Shown here: positions 8,457 through 15,958 of the stretch, in pieces
How the letters are laid out: every line of letters starts with the position of its first letter
How positions within the stretch are numbered: position 1 is the stretch's first letter
From: Bryobacteraceae bacterium
Lineage (GTDB): Bacteria > Acidobacteriota > Terriglobia > Bryobacterales > Bryobacteraceae
DNA: 18,186 nt
Assembly (NCBI GenBank): GCA_947456995.1
Contig: CANGVB010000007.1
Coordinates: 1 to 18,186 of the forward strand
Direction of reading: 5' to 3'
Position numbers and translations under genes: made by a program
The notes under the pieces: model-generated
The model's input: the letters and a program-made list of their open reading frames with translations, nothing else
Told to the model about the DNA's origin: nothing
Databases searched by the model: none

Positions 8457-9214
8457 GACAAATCTGCCGCCGTCCGGTGCTGCTCCCCAACCGTCCGCAC
8501 AAACAGATCCTCCAGCGTCTCGTTCTCGCTGCCTTGCCGCAACTCATCCAGCGTGCCTTCAGCAACCAGATTGCCCTCATGAATAATGGCGATGCGATCA
8601 CACAAACGCTCAACAACTTCCAGAACATGCGAGGTAAGAAAAATCGTCGAACCATGCTTCACCAGATCCAGCAGAAGATCCTTCATCAACCGGGCACCAA
8701 CCGCATCGACACCCTCAAACGGCTCATCCATCAGAAACAGTTGCGGCCGGTGAATCAGCGCCGCAGCCATGGCCACCCGCTTGCGCATACCCTTGGAATA
8801 CTCGGAAATCAACTTCCGCCCAGCACCAGCCAGCTCAAAAAAATCGATCAGTTCCTTGGCTCGCTCTGCCGCCATCGGCCGCTGCAAGCCATACATCCGT
8901 CCGATAAATTCGAGGTATTCCCCACCGGTTAGATTGTCGAAGAGCAAAGTCTCGTCAGGCACCAGACCAATCCGCCTCCGGGCATTGAGCCCAGCTTCCG
9001 GCTGGGCTGCATCAATCGGCTCCCCAAGAAGGAATATCTCTCCCGAAGTCGGTTGGGCTACCCCCATGAGCATCTTGATGGTTGTGGTCTTCCCAGCTCC
9101 ATTGGGCCCGAGAAATCCGTAAAAGCACCCTTGTGGGACAGAGAGGCTGAGTCCGTCCACCGCAGCCTTCGTCCCATAGGTCTTGCGCAGGTTCTTTGTT
9201 TCGATGGCTAGCAC
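8447..9214 (-). CDS. ABC transporter ATP-binding protein
   Basis: 255-residue ABC ATPase that would power the adjacent membrane protein, probably as an exporter (DrrA/NatA/YxlF-like class). Walker A GPNGAGKT at 36-43, signature YSKGM at 139-143 (degenerate form of LSGGQ, common in this class), Walker B LFLMDEP at 159-165 with the catalytic Glu164, and the H-loop SH at 195-196 are present. In the Q-loop position the sequence reads VPDE (85-88), so the usual Gln is replaced by an acidic residue. The start is GTG at 9214; the GGAG upstream is rather far (12 bases), so the start is reasonable but not certain. It is the first gene of the minus-strand operon and diverges from the HDOD gene across about 60 bases. 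Confidence 0.95.
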   Translation of the reverse strand: MLAIETKNLRKTYGTKAAVDGLSLSVPQGCFYGFLGPNGAGKTTTIKMLMGVAQPTSGEIFLLGEPIDAAQPEAGLNARRRIGLVPDETLLFDNLTGGEYLEFIGRMYGLQRPMAAERAKELIDFFELAGAGRKLISEYSKGMRKRVAMAAALIHRPQLFLMDEPFEGVDAVGARLMKDLLLDLVKHGSTIFLTSHVLEVVERLCDRIAIIHEGNLVAEGTLDELRQGSENETLEDLFVRTVGEQHRTAADLSWL

Positions 9215-9275
9215 TTTCTGTATTATCTCCGTTCAAGTTCTAAATTCACTAGACGATATGAAAAAGGTGGAGCTT
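9215..9275. promoter_or_regulatory. Divergent intergenic region, probable promoters for ABC operon and HDOD gene
   Basis: This short gap separates two divergently read transcription units and must hold at least part of the promoters of both. A TATTATC at 9221-9227 resembles a -10 box on the plus strand, and read on the other strand gives GATAATA, also -10-like. No good -35 box is visible at the right spacing for either, so exact promoters cannot be named. The plus-strand -10 would leave an approximately 45-base leader to the HDOD start. Overlapping divergent promoters, if real, would link expression of the two units. Confidence 0.3.
9265..9270 (+). promoter_or_regulatory. Shine-Dalgarno site deciding the HDOD gene start
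   Basis: AGGTGG lies five bases before the ATG at 9276. It supports that codon over the upstream ATGs at 9258 and 9183, which lack such a site; the one at 9183 would also overlap the divergent ABC ATPase gene. Confidence 0.6.
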
Positions 9276-10223
9276 ATGCCGCTTGCTCAAAAGGAACTTG
9301 GAAAAACACCACCGCCCGCCTCTGCGGCTGTGATGACCCTTGAAAATCGCCAAATTCTCTTCAGACAAAAACTGCAGCGTGTTCTCAACAACCTGCCGCC
9401 CTTCTCACCGATCCTCAACAGGCTCATCGGGAGTCTCGCCAGTGAAGACGTGCGCTTCAGTGATCTGGCCAGTCTCATCGAAAAAGACACCGTACTCAGC
9501 GGCCACGTCCTGCGCCTCGTAAACAGTGCAGCCATGGCTCGCCGCAGCCGTATCAATTCCATCTCTCACGCTGTCAGCGTCCTCGGCCTGGTCCGCCTGA
9601 GAAACTTCCTCCTAAGCCTCTCCATTGCCCGGCTCTGGCAGAGCACCAAAACAATTCCTCCGTGGTCTATGGCCCAGTTCAACCTCCACGGCGCTGCTGT
9701 CGCTCTGCTCTCCGATCTCCTCGCGCAAAACTGCCGCTGCCAATATCCGGAAGGCGCCTTCCTTTCTGGCCTGCTCCACGACTATGGCAAGCTCTTGATC
9801 GCCGCCGCATTGCCTGAACAATTCACTGAAATCGTCAAAATGGTGCTCGAAGGCAAAGGCACCCAAATCGAGTGCGAGCGCGAAGTTACTGGCTTCACCC
9901 ACCCGGAGCTCTCCGCCATGACCCTCAAGGCCTGGCATCTGCCTGAAGACATCGTTCGTGGTGTCGAGTTCCACCACATGCCAGACGAAGAAGAAAAGAT
10001 CCTGCTCGAAGCGCCCAACGGTATCCTTCTTAGCCGCATCGTATTCATCGCAGACTCGGTAGCCCGCGATCTGGGCCTCCACGTTGCCGCCCTCGAAGGT
10101 CCGATTGAACCCTCGCGAGACAAAGCGCTCGAAACGCTCGAAGCTCTTGGCTTCGGAGGCACCAGCTCTACGATCCTCGAGACCTTCGAAGTCGAATACG
10201 AAGCAATCCGCGCCTTCTTCTAA
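9276..10223 (+). CDS. HDOD-domain regulatory protein
   Basis: 315-residue protein (from the chosen start) built around an HDOD domain, a non-GGDEF/EAL relative of HD phosphohydrolases found in bacterial signalling and motility control. The domain covers about residues 35-235: LPPFSPILNRLIGSL at its start, the DTVLSGHVLRLVNSA block (71-85), the SISHAVSVLGLVRLRN helix (95-110), and SGLLHDYGKLL (164-174). Unlike many HDOD proteins it retains the HD pair (H168, D169) and further His/Asp at metal-like positions (H138, H209, H233/H234, D260). No receiver, GGDEF or DNA-binding domain is attached. The C-terminal 70 residues continue helical. The start is chosen from the Shine-Dalgarno at 9265-9270; ATG at 9258 is an alternative adding six residues. 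It stands alone on its strand and ends one base from the stop of the big coiled-coil gene. Target process is unknown. Confidence 0.88.
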   Translation: MPLAQKELGKTPPPASAAVMTLENRQILFRQKLQRVLNNLPPFSPILNRLIGSLASEDVRFSDLASLIEKDTVLSGHVLRLVNSAAMARRSRINSISHAVSVLGLVRLRNFLLSLSIARLWQSTKTIPPWSMAQFNLHGAAVALLSDLLAQNCRCQYPEGAFLSGLLHDYGKLLIAAALPEQFTEIVKMVLEGKGTQIECEREVTGFTHPELSAMTLKAWHLPEDIVRGVEFHHMPDEEEKILLEAPNGILLSRIVFIADSVARDLGLHVAALEGPIEPSRDKALETLEALGFGGTSSTILETFEVEYEAIRAFF

Positions 10224-10224
10224 G

Positions 10225-13200
10225 CTAGTTCTTCTTGGGAGCGGCGCTGCCCTTGCTCAACTTCCGGAAGTACTCGGCAACCTGATCGGCATATCCGCTC
10301 GGCACACGATCCGGAGTCGCACTCTTGGCTTCGTTGGCACCTTCCTTGCCTTCCAGGTCCCGTCTCAGCTTTAGCTCCAATTGCTCCAGCACCGGCAGCA
10401 ATTGAGCTCTCATCTGATCCACCAGCGCTGGATTCCCCTTAAACTTGTTCGGGTCCAGAGCCGCCATCTCCTGCAAAAGCTTCTTGATCTCAGCCTGATC
10501 CTGCTCGTTGCCACCAAGCTTCCCACGCATCGATTCAAGGTCTCGCAGGCTCTGCGAGAAATTACGCTCTACGCTGCGCACCTCGCCTGCATTCGGCAGG
10601 CTGGGCTGATTCTGTCCGGTGTTGATCGCGCCATTGTCACGGAAGGGGCTGCTACCGCCGCCGCCCCGCATTTCATTCGGACGGCCTTCCTGTCCGCGGC
10701 CACCGCCCTGTTGGCCAGGCTGCTGCCCTTGCCCAGGCTGTTGGCCCTGCTGATTGCCGGCTTGCTGGCCTTGACCCTGCCCCTGCTGCTGGCCCTGTCC
10801 GCCTTGCTGCCCGCCCTGCTGTCCCTGCTGTTGACCTTGCCCCGGCTGCTGGCCTTTCTGCTGTCCTTGTCCGGGCTGCTGACCCTTTTGTTGGCCCTGC
10901 TGGCCTTGCCCCTGTTGCTGGCCTTGTCCACCCTGCTGTTGTTGCTGCCGGGTCAATTCCGCTACCTGCTGCCTCAACTGCTCCACCTGCGCCAGCGCCC
11001 GCTCGGTCGGGTCGGCCTTATTGCCACCCGGGGTCGCCATCTTTTCAGCTTCCTTCACCTTATCGCGCAAGTTATCGAGAGCCCGCGAAATCTCGCGCTC
11101 ACGCCCAGCCATGTACTGCCCATAACCACGGCGAATGTACTCACTCATCATCTTCATCTTCAGGTTGAGGTCTTCCTTCTGGGCTTCTCCCAAACCTTCC
11201 TGTAGCTTCGACGATGCGCTCCGCTGAGAACTCCTCAACTGCCGTGCAGCATCCTGCAAGTCCTTTTCCAGCTTCTGGTAATCCTCCATCAGCCGGGCCT
11301 TTTCATCCGCCAGCCGGTTCGCCGTCTGCGGATCCTGTCCCTCACGGAAGGAATCAGTCTTGGCCCCAGGATTCTTGTTGTCCCCCTGGCCGTATTGCTG
11401 CCGCATCTTCTTCTCAAACTCACGCTGCCGGTTGGCAATCTCATGACTGCGCTTCGAGAGATCACCAAGCTGCTGCTCGCGTCCCTGCTTCTCCATTTCG
11501 CGCAGCATGTTTTTGGCTTCGTTCAGACGCTCAGCCGCACGGCGAGTCTCACCTTCACTCTGCTGTCCGTTCTGCTGATTCGATGAAGCCCGGCGCATGT
11601 CGTTGGCCGCTTCCTTCAACTGCTCCATCGCCTTGTCCACTCGCGGATCCCGGTTCAGCTTGCTTTGCTGGCGGCTCTGTTGCTGCCCGCCAGAAGAAGA
11701 AGCAGAAGACTGCTGTCCACCCTGCTGCTGGCCCTGTTGGCTCTGCTGTTGCTGGCCTTGTTGCTGGTTCTTCTGCAAGCGCTCAAGCTCCGCCTGCAAC
11801 TTCTCGGTCTCACGCCGCAACATTTCCTGCTGCCAGCGCTGCTCGGAATTCTGCTGATTCTGTCTGGAGCCATTAGCCAGTTCCTGCTGACGCTTGGCCA
11901 ACTCTTCCAGCTTCCGCATCGCCTCGTCTACTTCTTTTTGCTTCTGCTCGGCGCTCATCTGCTGGCCAGTCTCATACTGATTCTTCTCAGTGTCGAGTTC
12001 AAGATCGAGCAGGCTCTCAAGATCCCGCTGCATTCCGCCACCACCGCCTCCGCCTTGCTGACCCATCGCAACTTCAATTTCTCTACGGCGCGCTTCAGCA
12101 CGCTGCAAATACTGCAAAGCCTTCTGCTCGTGCGGCAGTGCATCCTTAAACTTCAGACTCCGCAATGCATCCACCGCCGGGGTCATCGCATTGGCGGCTT
12201 CGGTCATGTCCTTCGCCATCGCCTCAATCGTTTCGTTCTGCCCGGCCAATTGCCGCGCGCGAATTCGCTGCACAAAAGTCTGCGCCTGCTGCTTCAACTT
12301 CTCCTGTGTATCGCTGAGAAATTTGGCATTCTCTTTCTGTTCAGCCGCAGGCTTCTTTCCCTTTTCTTCCTGAAAAGTAGCGCTGATGATTTCCTTCTGG
12401 CGCTGAACGATATTCCCGTCCTGCTCCTCACCACCACCTCCGCCACCACCCTGCTGCTGGCTCTGTTTAAACTCGCGTTCATAGGGCTGCGCCTCAAGGA
12501 AGTAAACATCGGTTGTGCTCTCGGCCTTGGCATCCCGGGCCTTGGCATAAAACATCACATTGTCCCCAGGGCTCAGTTTGAAATCTTCGAGGTTCAACAC
12601 ATGGGTACCATCCGCAGACTTCGTACCCCGCTTCACCGCCAGATTCACGGCCTGCTCCGCACCACCATTTACGGAATACATCAGGGTCATCGAGGTCAAA
12701 CCAAAGTCATCGGTCGCCTCAACCTGGAAAGCAACTTCTTCAATCGGACTCACCTTGGCATCGCGTCCGGGTCTCGAGATCTTGATCTCCGGAGGTCCTT
12801 CCTTAAGTGCCTCAATAAAGTAGTCATCGCTCAACCGGATCGCCTTCTCCCCTTCCAGCATCGCCAGATGGAAAGCCCCGTCCTTAAGAATTTTCACCGT
12901 CACCAGGTGCTTGGTTGGGCTCGCACTAGTCACAGGCACCTTCGTCCCGTTATCCATCACAAGCACCGGCTTTTCCAGTGCTTTGTCGGTCTCAATCTCA
13001 AGATAAGCATCCGTCCCAGTCACGGCACGAAGATCCCCACCGGGGTTCTCCACCTCATCGGGCATCCCAGACCATGAGGGGAAGTGATAGGTCGTCTTGA
13101 TCTTCTTCACGCCCGGCAAATCAACGGCCGTCAAAGTAAACTGCTTACTCTTCAGGCTGCCCGCCACCACGTAATAATCGACACTGTCAGCCAAACCGGC

Positions 13201-13938
13201 AAAGAGAAAATTCCATTGATCGACGCTGCCGTTGACAGGCATCATCGGCACTTCTTCCCACTTCTGAGCCTTATGGAAGCGGGCAAAGATCTTCACGCTC
13301 GACGGGCTCAAGCCCGTCACCTTGGCCGTCACCATCTGATCCGCTCTCCGGCGTACCTTCATCGATCCCGGCTCAACACTCAGTTCGCGATTGAAGACGC
13401 TATCCGCCTTCGGAATCCCGCCCCACAACAAAGCGCTGCCCTGCCCCACCCAGCCAGGTCCAGCAAGTATCAACCAGGCCAAAACTCCAAGACTCACCGC
13501 AGCAGTGCCAGCAAAGCTAGCCATCCACGAACTGCGCACCAACTGCGAAGGCTCTACCATCCGGGCCTGCTCCCAAGCCTGCTCGGCCACTAGCGCCACC
13601 ATCGGATTGGTAACGTCTTTGTTCTCAAGACAAGTGATCAGCCGCTGGTCAAGCCCCGGCACTTCCTTCTCAACCCGCTGTGCCGCACGCCGGCGGTTGA
13701 TCAACATTACCGGCATCACAATCCCGAAGGTGAGTGCCGCAGCAATGCTCAGAAACAACAGCGCGCGAGACCAGTTCCAATCCTGAGGCTGTACGTCCAG
13801 CCGGTAGTTGATCGCCACCAGCAACACAGTCATCAGCAATGCCACCGTGGTCGCAATCGCCGCGCCTTTCAGTACCGCGCCAGCCAGCAGGCGTCGCTTC
13901 ACGCGCTCCAGGTATCGGTTCAGGTACTCAAAGGCCAT
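10225..13938 (-). CDS. Very large membrane-anchored coiled-coil protein, DUF4175-like architecture
   Basis: 1237 residues; function not established. Three N-terminal hydrophobic segments (about 20-44, 58-81, 138-162) anchor it. Residues about 180-480 are beta-rich and look like tandem Ig-like extracytoplasmic domains (e.g. EVAFQVEATDDFGLTSMTL near 401-419). From about 490 to 1000 it is mostly charged, Gln-rich coiled coil, broken by poly-Gly runs at 497-503 and 629-635. A Gln/Gly/Pro tract covers 998-1086. A conserved-looking helical C-terminus (1117-1237) closes the protein, containing LQEMAALDPNKFKGNPALVDQM. This order resembles the DUF4175/TIGR02302 family but is longer than I recall for it. 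The ATG has an ideal AAGGAG seven bases upstream. It is last in the TPR-MoxR-DUF58-VWA operon, so the ATPase/VWA module probably acts on or with it. Leu-rich open frames on the opposite strand are artefacts of its CAG codons. Confidence 0.92.
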   Translation of the reverse strand: MAFEYLNRYLERVKRRLLAGAVLKGAAIATTVALLMTVLLVAINYRLDVQPQDWNWSRALLFLSIAAALTFGIVMPVMLINRRRAAQRVEKEVPGLDQRLITCLENKDVTNPMVALVAEQAWEQARMVEPSQLVRSSWMASFAGTAAVSLGVLAWLILAGPGWVGQGSALLWGGIPKADSVFNRELSVEPGSMKVRRRADQMVTAKVTGLSPSSVKIFARFHKAQKWEEVPMMPVNGSVDQWNFLFAGLADSVDYYVVAGSLKSKQFTLTAVDLPGVKKIKTTYHFPSWSGMPDEVENPGGDLRAVTGTDAYLEIETDKALEKPVLVMDNGTKVPVTSASPTKHLVTVKILKDGAFHLAMLEGEKAIRLSDDYFIEALKEGPPEIKISRPGRDAKVSPIEEVAFQVEATDDFGLTSMTLMYSVNGGAEQAVNLAVKRGTKSADGTHVLNLEDFKLSPGDNVMFYAKARDAKAESTTDVYFLEAQPYEREFKQSQQQGGGGGGGEEQDGNIVQRQKEIISATFQEEKGKKPAAEQKENAKFLSDTQEKLKQQAQTFVQRIRARQLAGQNETIEAMAKDMTEAANAMTPAVDALRSLKFKDALPHEQKALQYLQRAEARRREIEVAMGQQGGGGGGGMQRDLESLLDLELDTEKNQYETGQQMSAEQKQKEVDEAMRKLEELAKRQQELANGSRQNQQNSEQRWQQEMLRRETEKLQAELERLQKNQQQGQQQQSQQGQQQGGQQSSASSSGGQQQSRQQSKLNRDPRVDKAMEQLKEAANDMRRASSNQQNGQQSEGETRRAAERLNEAKNMLREMEKQGREQQLGDLSKRSHEIANRQREFEKKMRQQYGQGDNKNPGAKTDSFREGQDPQTANRLADEKARLMEDYQKLEKDLQDAARQLRSSQRSASSKLQEGLGEAQKEDLNLKMKMMSEYIRRGYGQYMAGREREISRALDNLRDKVKEAEKMATPGGNKADPTERALAQVEQLRQQVAELTRQQQQQGGQGQQQGQGQQGQQKGQQPGQGQQKGQQPGQGQQQGQQGGQQGGQGQQQGQGQGQQAGNQQGQQPGQGQQPGQQGGGRGQEGRPNEMRGGGGSSPFRDNGAINTGQNQPSLPNAGEVRSVERNFSQSLRDLESMRGKLGGNEQDQAEIKKLLQEMAALDPNKFKGNPALVDQMRAQLLPVLEQLELKLRRDLEGKEGANEAKSATPDRVPSGYADQVAEYFRKLSKGSAAPKKN
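10681..10947 (-). repeat. Gln/Gly/Pro-rich low-complexity tract with decamer repeats
   Basis: This part of the coiled-coil gene encodes residues 998-1086, almost only Gln, Gly, Pro and a few Lys/Asn. It includes two adjacent copies of QQKGQQPGQG (residues 1016-1025 and 1026-1035; DNA 10864-10893 and 10834-10863). The two 30-base copies differ at seven positions, all third codon positions and all synonymous. Related PGQGQQ units recur to the end of the tract. The region is probably an unstructured linker between the coiled coil and the C-terminal helical domain. Confidence 0.85.
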
Positions 13939-13945
13939 AATGGAA

Positions 13946-13951
13946 CTCCTT
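13946..13951 (-). promoter_or_regulatory. Shine-Dalgarno site for the coiled-coil gene
   Basis: AAGGAG on the minus strand, seven bases before the ATG at 13938. It begins inside the TAA stop of the upstream VWA gene (TAAGGAG), so ribosomes ending there sit directly on it, which favours coupled translation. Confidence 0.75.
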
Positions 13952-15953
13952 ATGCTTTCACTTGCAAATAACGGGCCGAAAGGAAACTCTCAGCCAGAAG
14001 CGTAACAAAAGCCAACATCGCCGCCCACCACCAGAAGCCCTGCGGCTCAGGTGCTGGCGTATCAAGACCCGCTGCCGGGCCGGCATTCGCAGCCGAACCC
14101 TTGCCCGAATCTTCCCACAATTTCAAATTCTCACGAGCCACCGGGTCCAGCGACGACTCGCGCCGGTCGACATTCACTGCAATCAATTCCTGACGGCCAT
14201 TCTCACGGCGCACGTCATAAAAACCGGTTTCCACCAAACGCAGCGTGTTGGCAGTTGAAGCTTCTTTCAAGCTCAACGCGCGGTCGCCCTTGGGCCCAAT
14301 CACCTCAACTGAACTTGCGCGCTTCTGATCTGATCTCAACTCAAGATAAGAGTCCACCAGATAGGAATTCGTACGATCTTCAACTCGTCCCAGATAGTCG
14401 GCCGTCTGCTCCACAAAGGGGACAAAGCCCGGTTTCACTGGCAGATCATTGGACACATTATCGAAAGTCGAAGCAAACACCAATACCTTGCCTTCACCCA
14501 TTTTTTTCTCGATCAGCAGCGGGCTGCCGTCTTCGAGCTTGGCCGCAACCACTGAGCCCTCAGGCGCCTTCATGCTCACATACTGAAAGAAGCGAACTCC
14601 TTCAAGCCTGCCCGTACGCCGCAGAGAGGGAAAGGTCGGGTCGACATTGGCCGGAGCAAAGTACCGCTGCGTTCCGCGCGAAGCAAGCTTCGATCCATTG
14701 CTTTCAAAGCCTGCCACCGGCACAGTGGGCATTGAGCCCGTTTGGGTACCAGCCGCAATCCAGATAGCACCACCAGCTTCAACATACTTCCGCAGTGTCC
14801 CTTCGATGCCTTTGATATTCACGCCAGGGTCGTTCAAAATCACAAAAGCATAATTGGAAAGATTTGCCGTAGCCGCAGCAGCAGCACTCATTTCCTCCAC
14901 GCTAAAGAACGACTGCGCACTTGATTCAAGAGCAGCCTTCAAATACAGCGAAGCCCGCGTCGCACGCTGCTCATCAATCAGCAAAACCTTGCGCGGATCA
15001 GCCTTCTCCACAGTGAAGTAAAACTTGTTGTCATCCACCAGCGCATCGCTATCCTGAATCTCCACTTCACCCTTCAGCCATCCGTAGGGGCCGTCCAGAC
15101 CGGTAAATTCAACCGTTGCACGCCCATTTTCCGGAACATCAACGGTCTTCGAGCCTAGCGTCTTTCCGTTCAACTTCAGCACCACAGTCTTCTTGGCAGC
15201 AGGCGCGTTGAAGGCAGCCACCGTCGCATTCACCTTCGCTTTGGTCAAATCAGAAAGCGTCTTCGGAGCATTCACCGTTTCCACTGCATAATTCGGTAGT
15301 TTCCGCCCAACATCCACAATCTTCAACTCGCTGCCCGTCTCAAGCACCAGATCATTAAACGAGGGGGGCATCGCCGTTTTCTGTGCGTCCGTAATGAAGG
15401 TAATCTTCAAAGGCCGCCCGTTAGAGCGCGAAGCATCGCGCAGCGCACGAGCCAGTTCCGCAAAGCTCGACTTCTCATCCGTCGGCCCGATACTGTTGAT
15501 TCCACCGGTCAACTCAGCGCGATCTTTCGATACCGGGCTCAAGTAACTGACATGGCTCCCCATGCTCCAGATCTGAGCTGTCGCACCCATCGGCAAAGCA
15601 GAATTCGCCTCAGCCTTCGCAGCACTAAGCCGATCCCCTTCCCGCATCGAGAACGAGTTATCCACCACAATCAAATGCAGCGTGTTGCCCGCATTCAGAA
15701 TCGCCGGGGGCTTGCTCAAAAACGGCTGAGCAAACGCAAAGGCAATCAGCAGCAGAAGCAACAACCTCAAGAGCATCAGAAGCTTGTACTTCAACTTGCG
15801 CTGATAGGTGGTGGATTCGGTTCTGCGTTCGAGCAACATCGTCGAAGCAAACTGAACCGGGTCTTGCTTATGTTGCTGCAACAAATGCAGCCACACCGGC
15901 AAAGCAGCACCCACAGCACCAGCAAGCAACCACCAGGGAGATAGCAAACCCAT
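13950..15953 (-). CDS. BatA-like membrane protein with VWA domain and GATase1-like domain
   Basis: 667-residue membrane protein. Residues 1-77 form the aerotolerance-regulator (BatA N-terminal) region, with two membrane segments at about 6-24 and 57-76. A von Willebrand A domain follows (about 91-215) with an intact MIDAS: DNSFS (D98, S100, S102), a Thr near 158 and Asp189 in FITDA. A beta-rich Ig-like stretch spans about 225-315. Residues 322-525 resemble the class I glutamine amidotransferase fold (KVLLIDEQ; YAFVILNDP; LRKYVEAGGAIWIAAG; GEGKVLVFAS), a fold often appended to these proteins without enzymatic role; no catalytic Cys is visible. A last membrane segment lies at about 639-656. ATG start with GGAGGA ten bases upstream, five bases after the DUF58 stop. 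Expected to sit in the cytoplasmic membrane and work with MoxR and DUF58. Confidence 0.9.
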   Translation of the reverse strand: MGLLSPWWLLAGAVGAALPVWLHLLQQHKQDPVQFASTMLLERRTESTTYQRKLKYKLLMLLRLLLLLLIAFAFAQPFLSKPPAILNAGNTLHLIVVDNSFSMREGDRLSAAKAEANSALPMGATAQIWSMGSHVSYLSPVSKDRAELTGGINSIGPTDEKSSFAELARALRDASRSNGRPLKITFITDAQKTAMPPSFNDLVLETGSELKIVDVGRKLPNYAVETVNAPKTLSDLTKAKVNATVAAFNAPAAKKTVVLKLNGKTLGSKTVDVPENGRATVEFTGLDGPYGWLKGEVEIQDSDALVDDNKFYFTVEKADPRKVLLIDEQRATRASLYLKAALESSAQSFFSVEEMSAAAAATANLSNYAFVILNDPGVNIKGIEGTLRKYVEAGGAIWIAAGTQTGSMPTVPVAGFESNGSKLASRGTQRYFAPANVDPTFPSLRRTGRLEGVRFFQYVSMKAPEGSVVAAKLEDGSPLLIEKKMGEGKVLVFASTFDNVSNDLPVKPGFVPFVEQTADYLGRVEDRTNSYLVDSYLELRSDQKRASSVEVIGPKGDRALSLKEASTANTLRLVETGFYDVRRENGRQELIAVNVDRRESSLDPVARENLKLWEDSGKGSAANAGPAAGLDTPAPEPQGFWWWAAMLAFVTLLAESFLSARYLQVKA

Positions 15954-15958
15954 ATTGT

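Noticed and set aside
9183..9275. Upstream extension of the HDOD gene to ATG at 9183
   Set aside because: It would overlap the start of the divergent ABC ATPase and has no ribosome site, while AGGTGG stands five bases before ATG 9276.
10237..10252. GC-rich hairpin GGGAGCGGCGCTGCCC just past the HDOD stop
   Set aside because: The stem is short with a bulge and is not followed by a T-run on either strand; it is part of the coding end of the coiled-coil gene, so I do not call it a terminator.
10681..12060. Repeats in this region as a CRISPR array or tandem mobile repeat
   Set aside because: They lack evenly spaced identical repeats and unique spacers; the repetition is codon-periodic Gln/Gly coding sequence.
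11665..13077. 470-codon Leu-rich open frame on the plus strand (and a 274-codon one at 10381..11205)
   Set aside because: They lie opposite the coiled-coil gene, whose CAG/CAA Gln codons read as CTG/TTG Leu on the other strand and give few stops. No Shine-Dalgarno or domain supports them, and the minus-strand gene has clear domain order and an ideal start.
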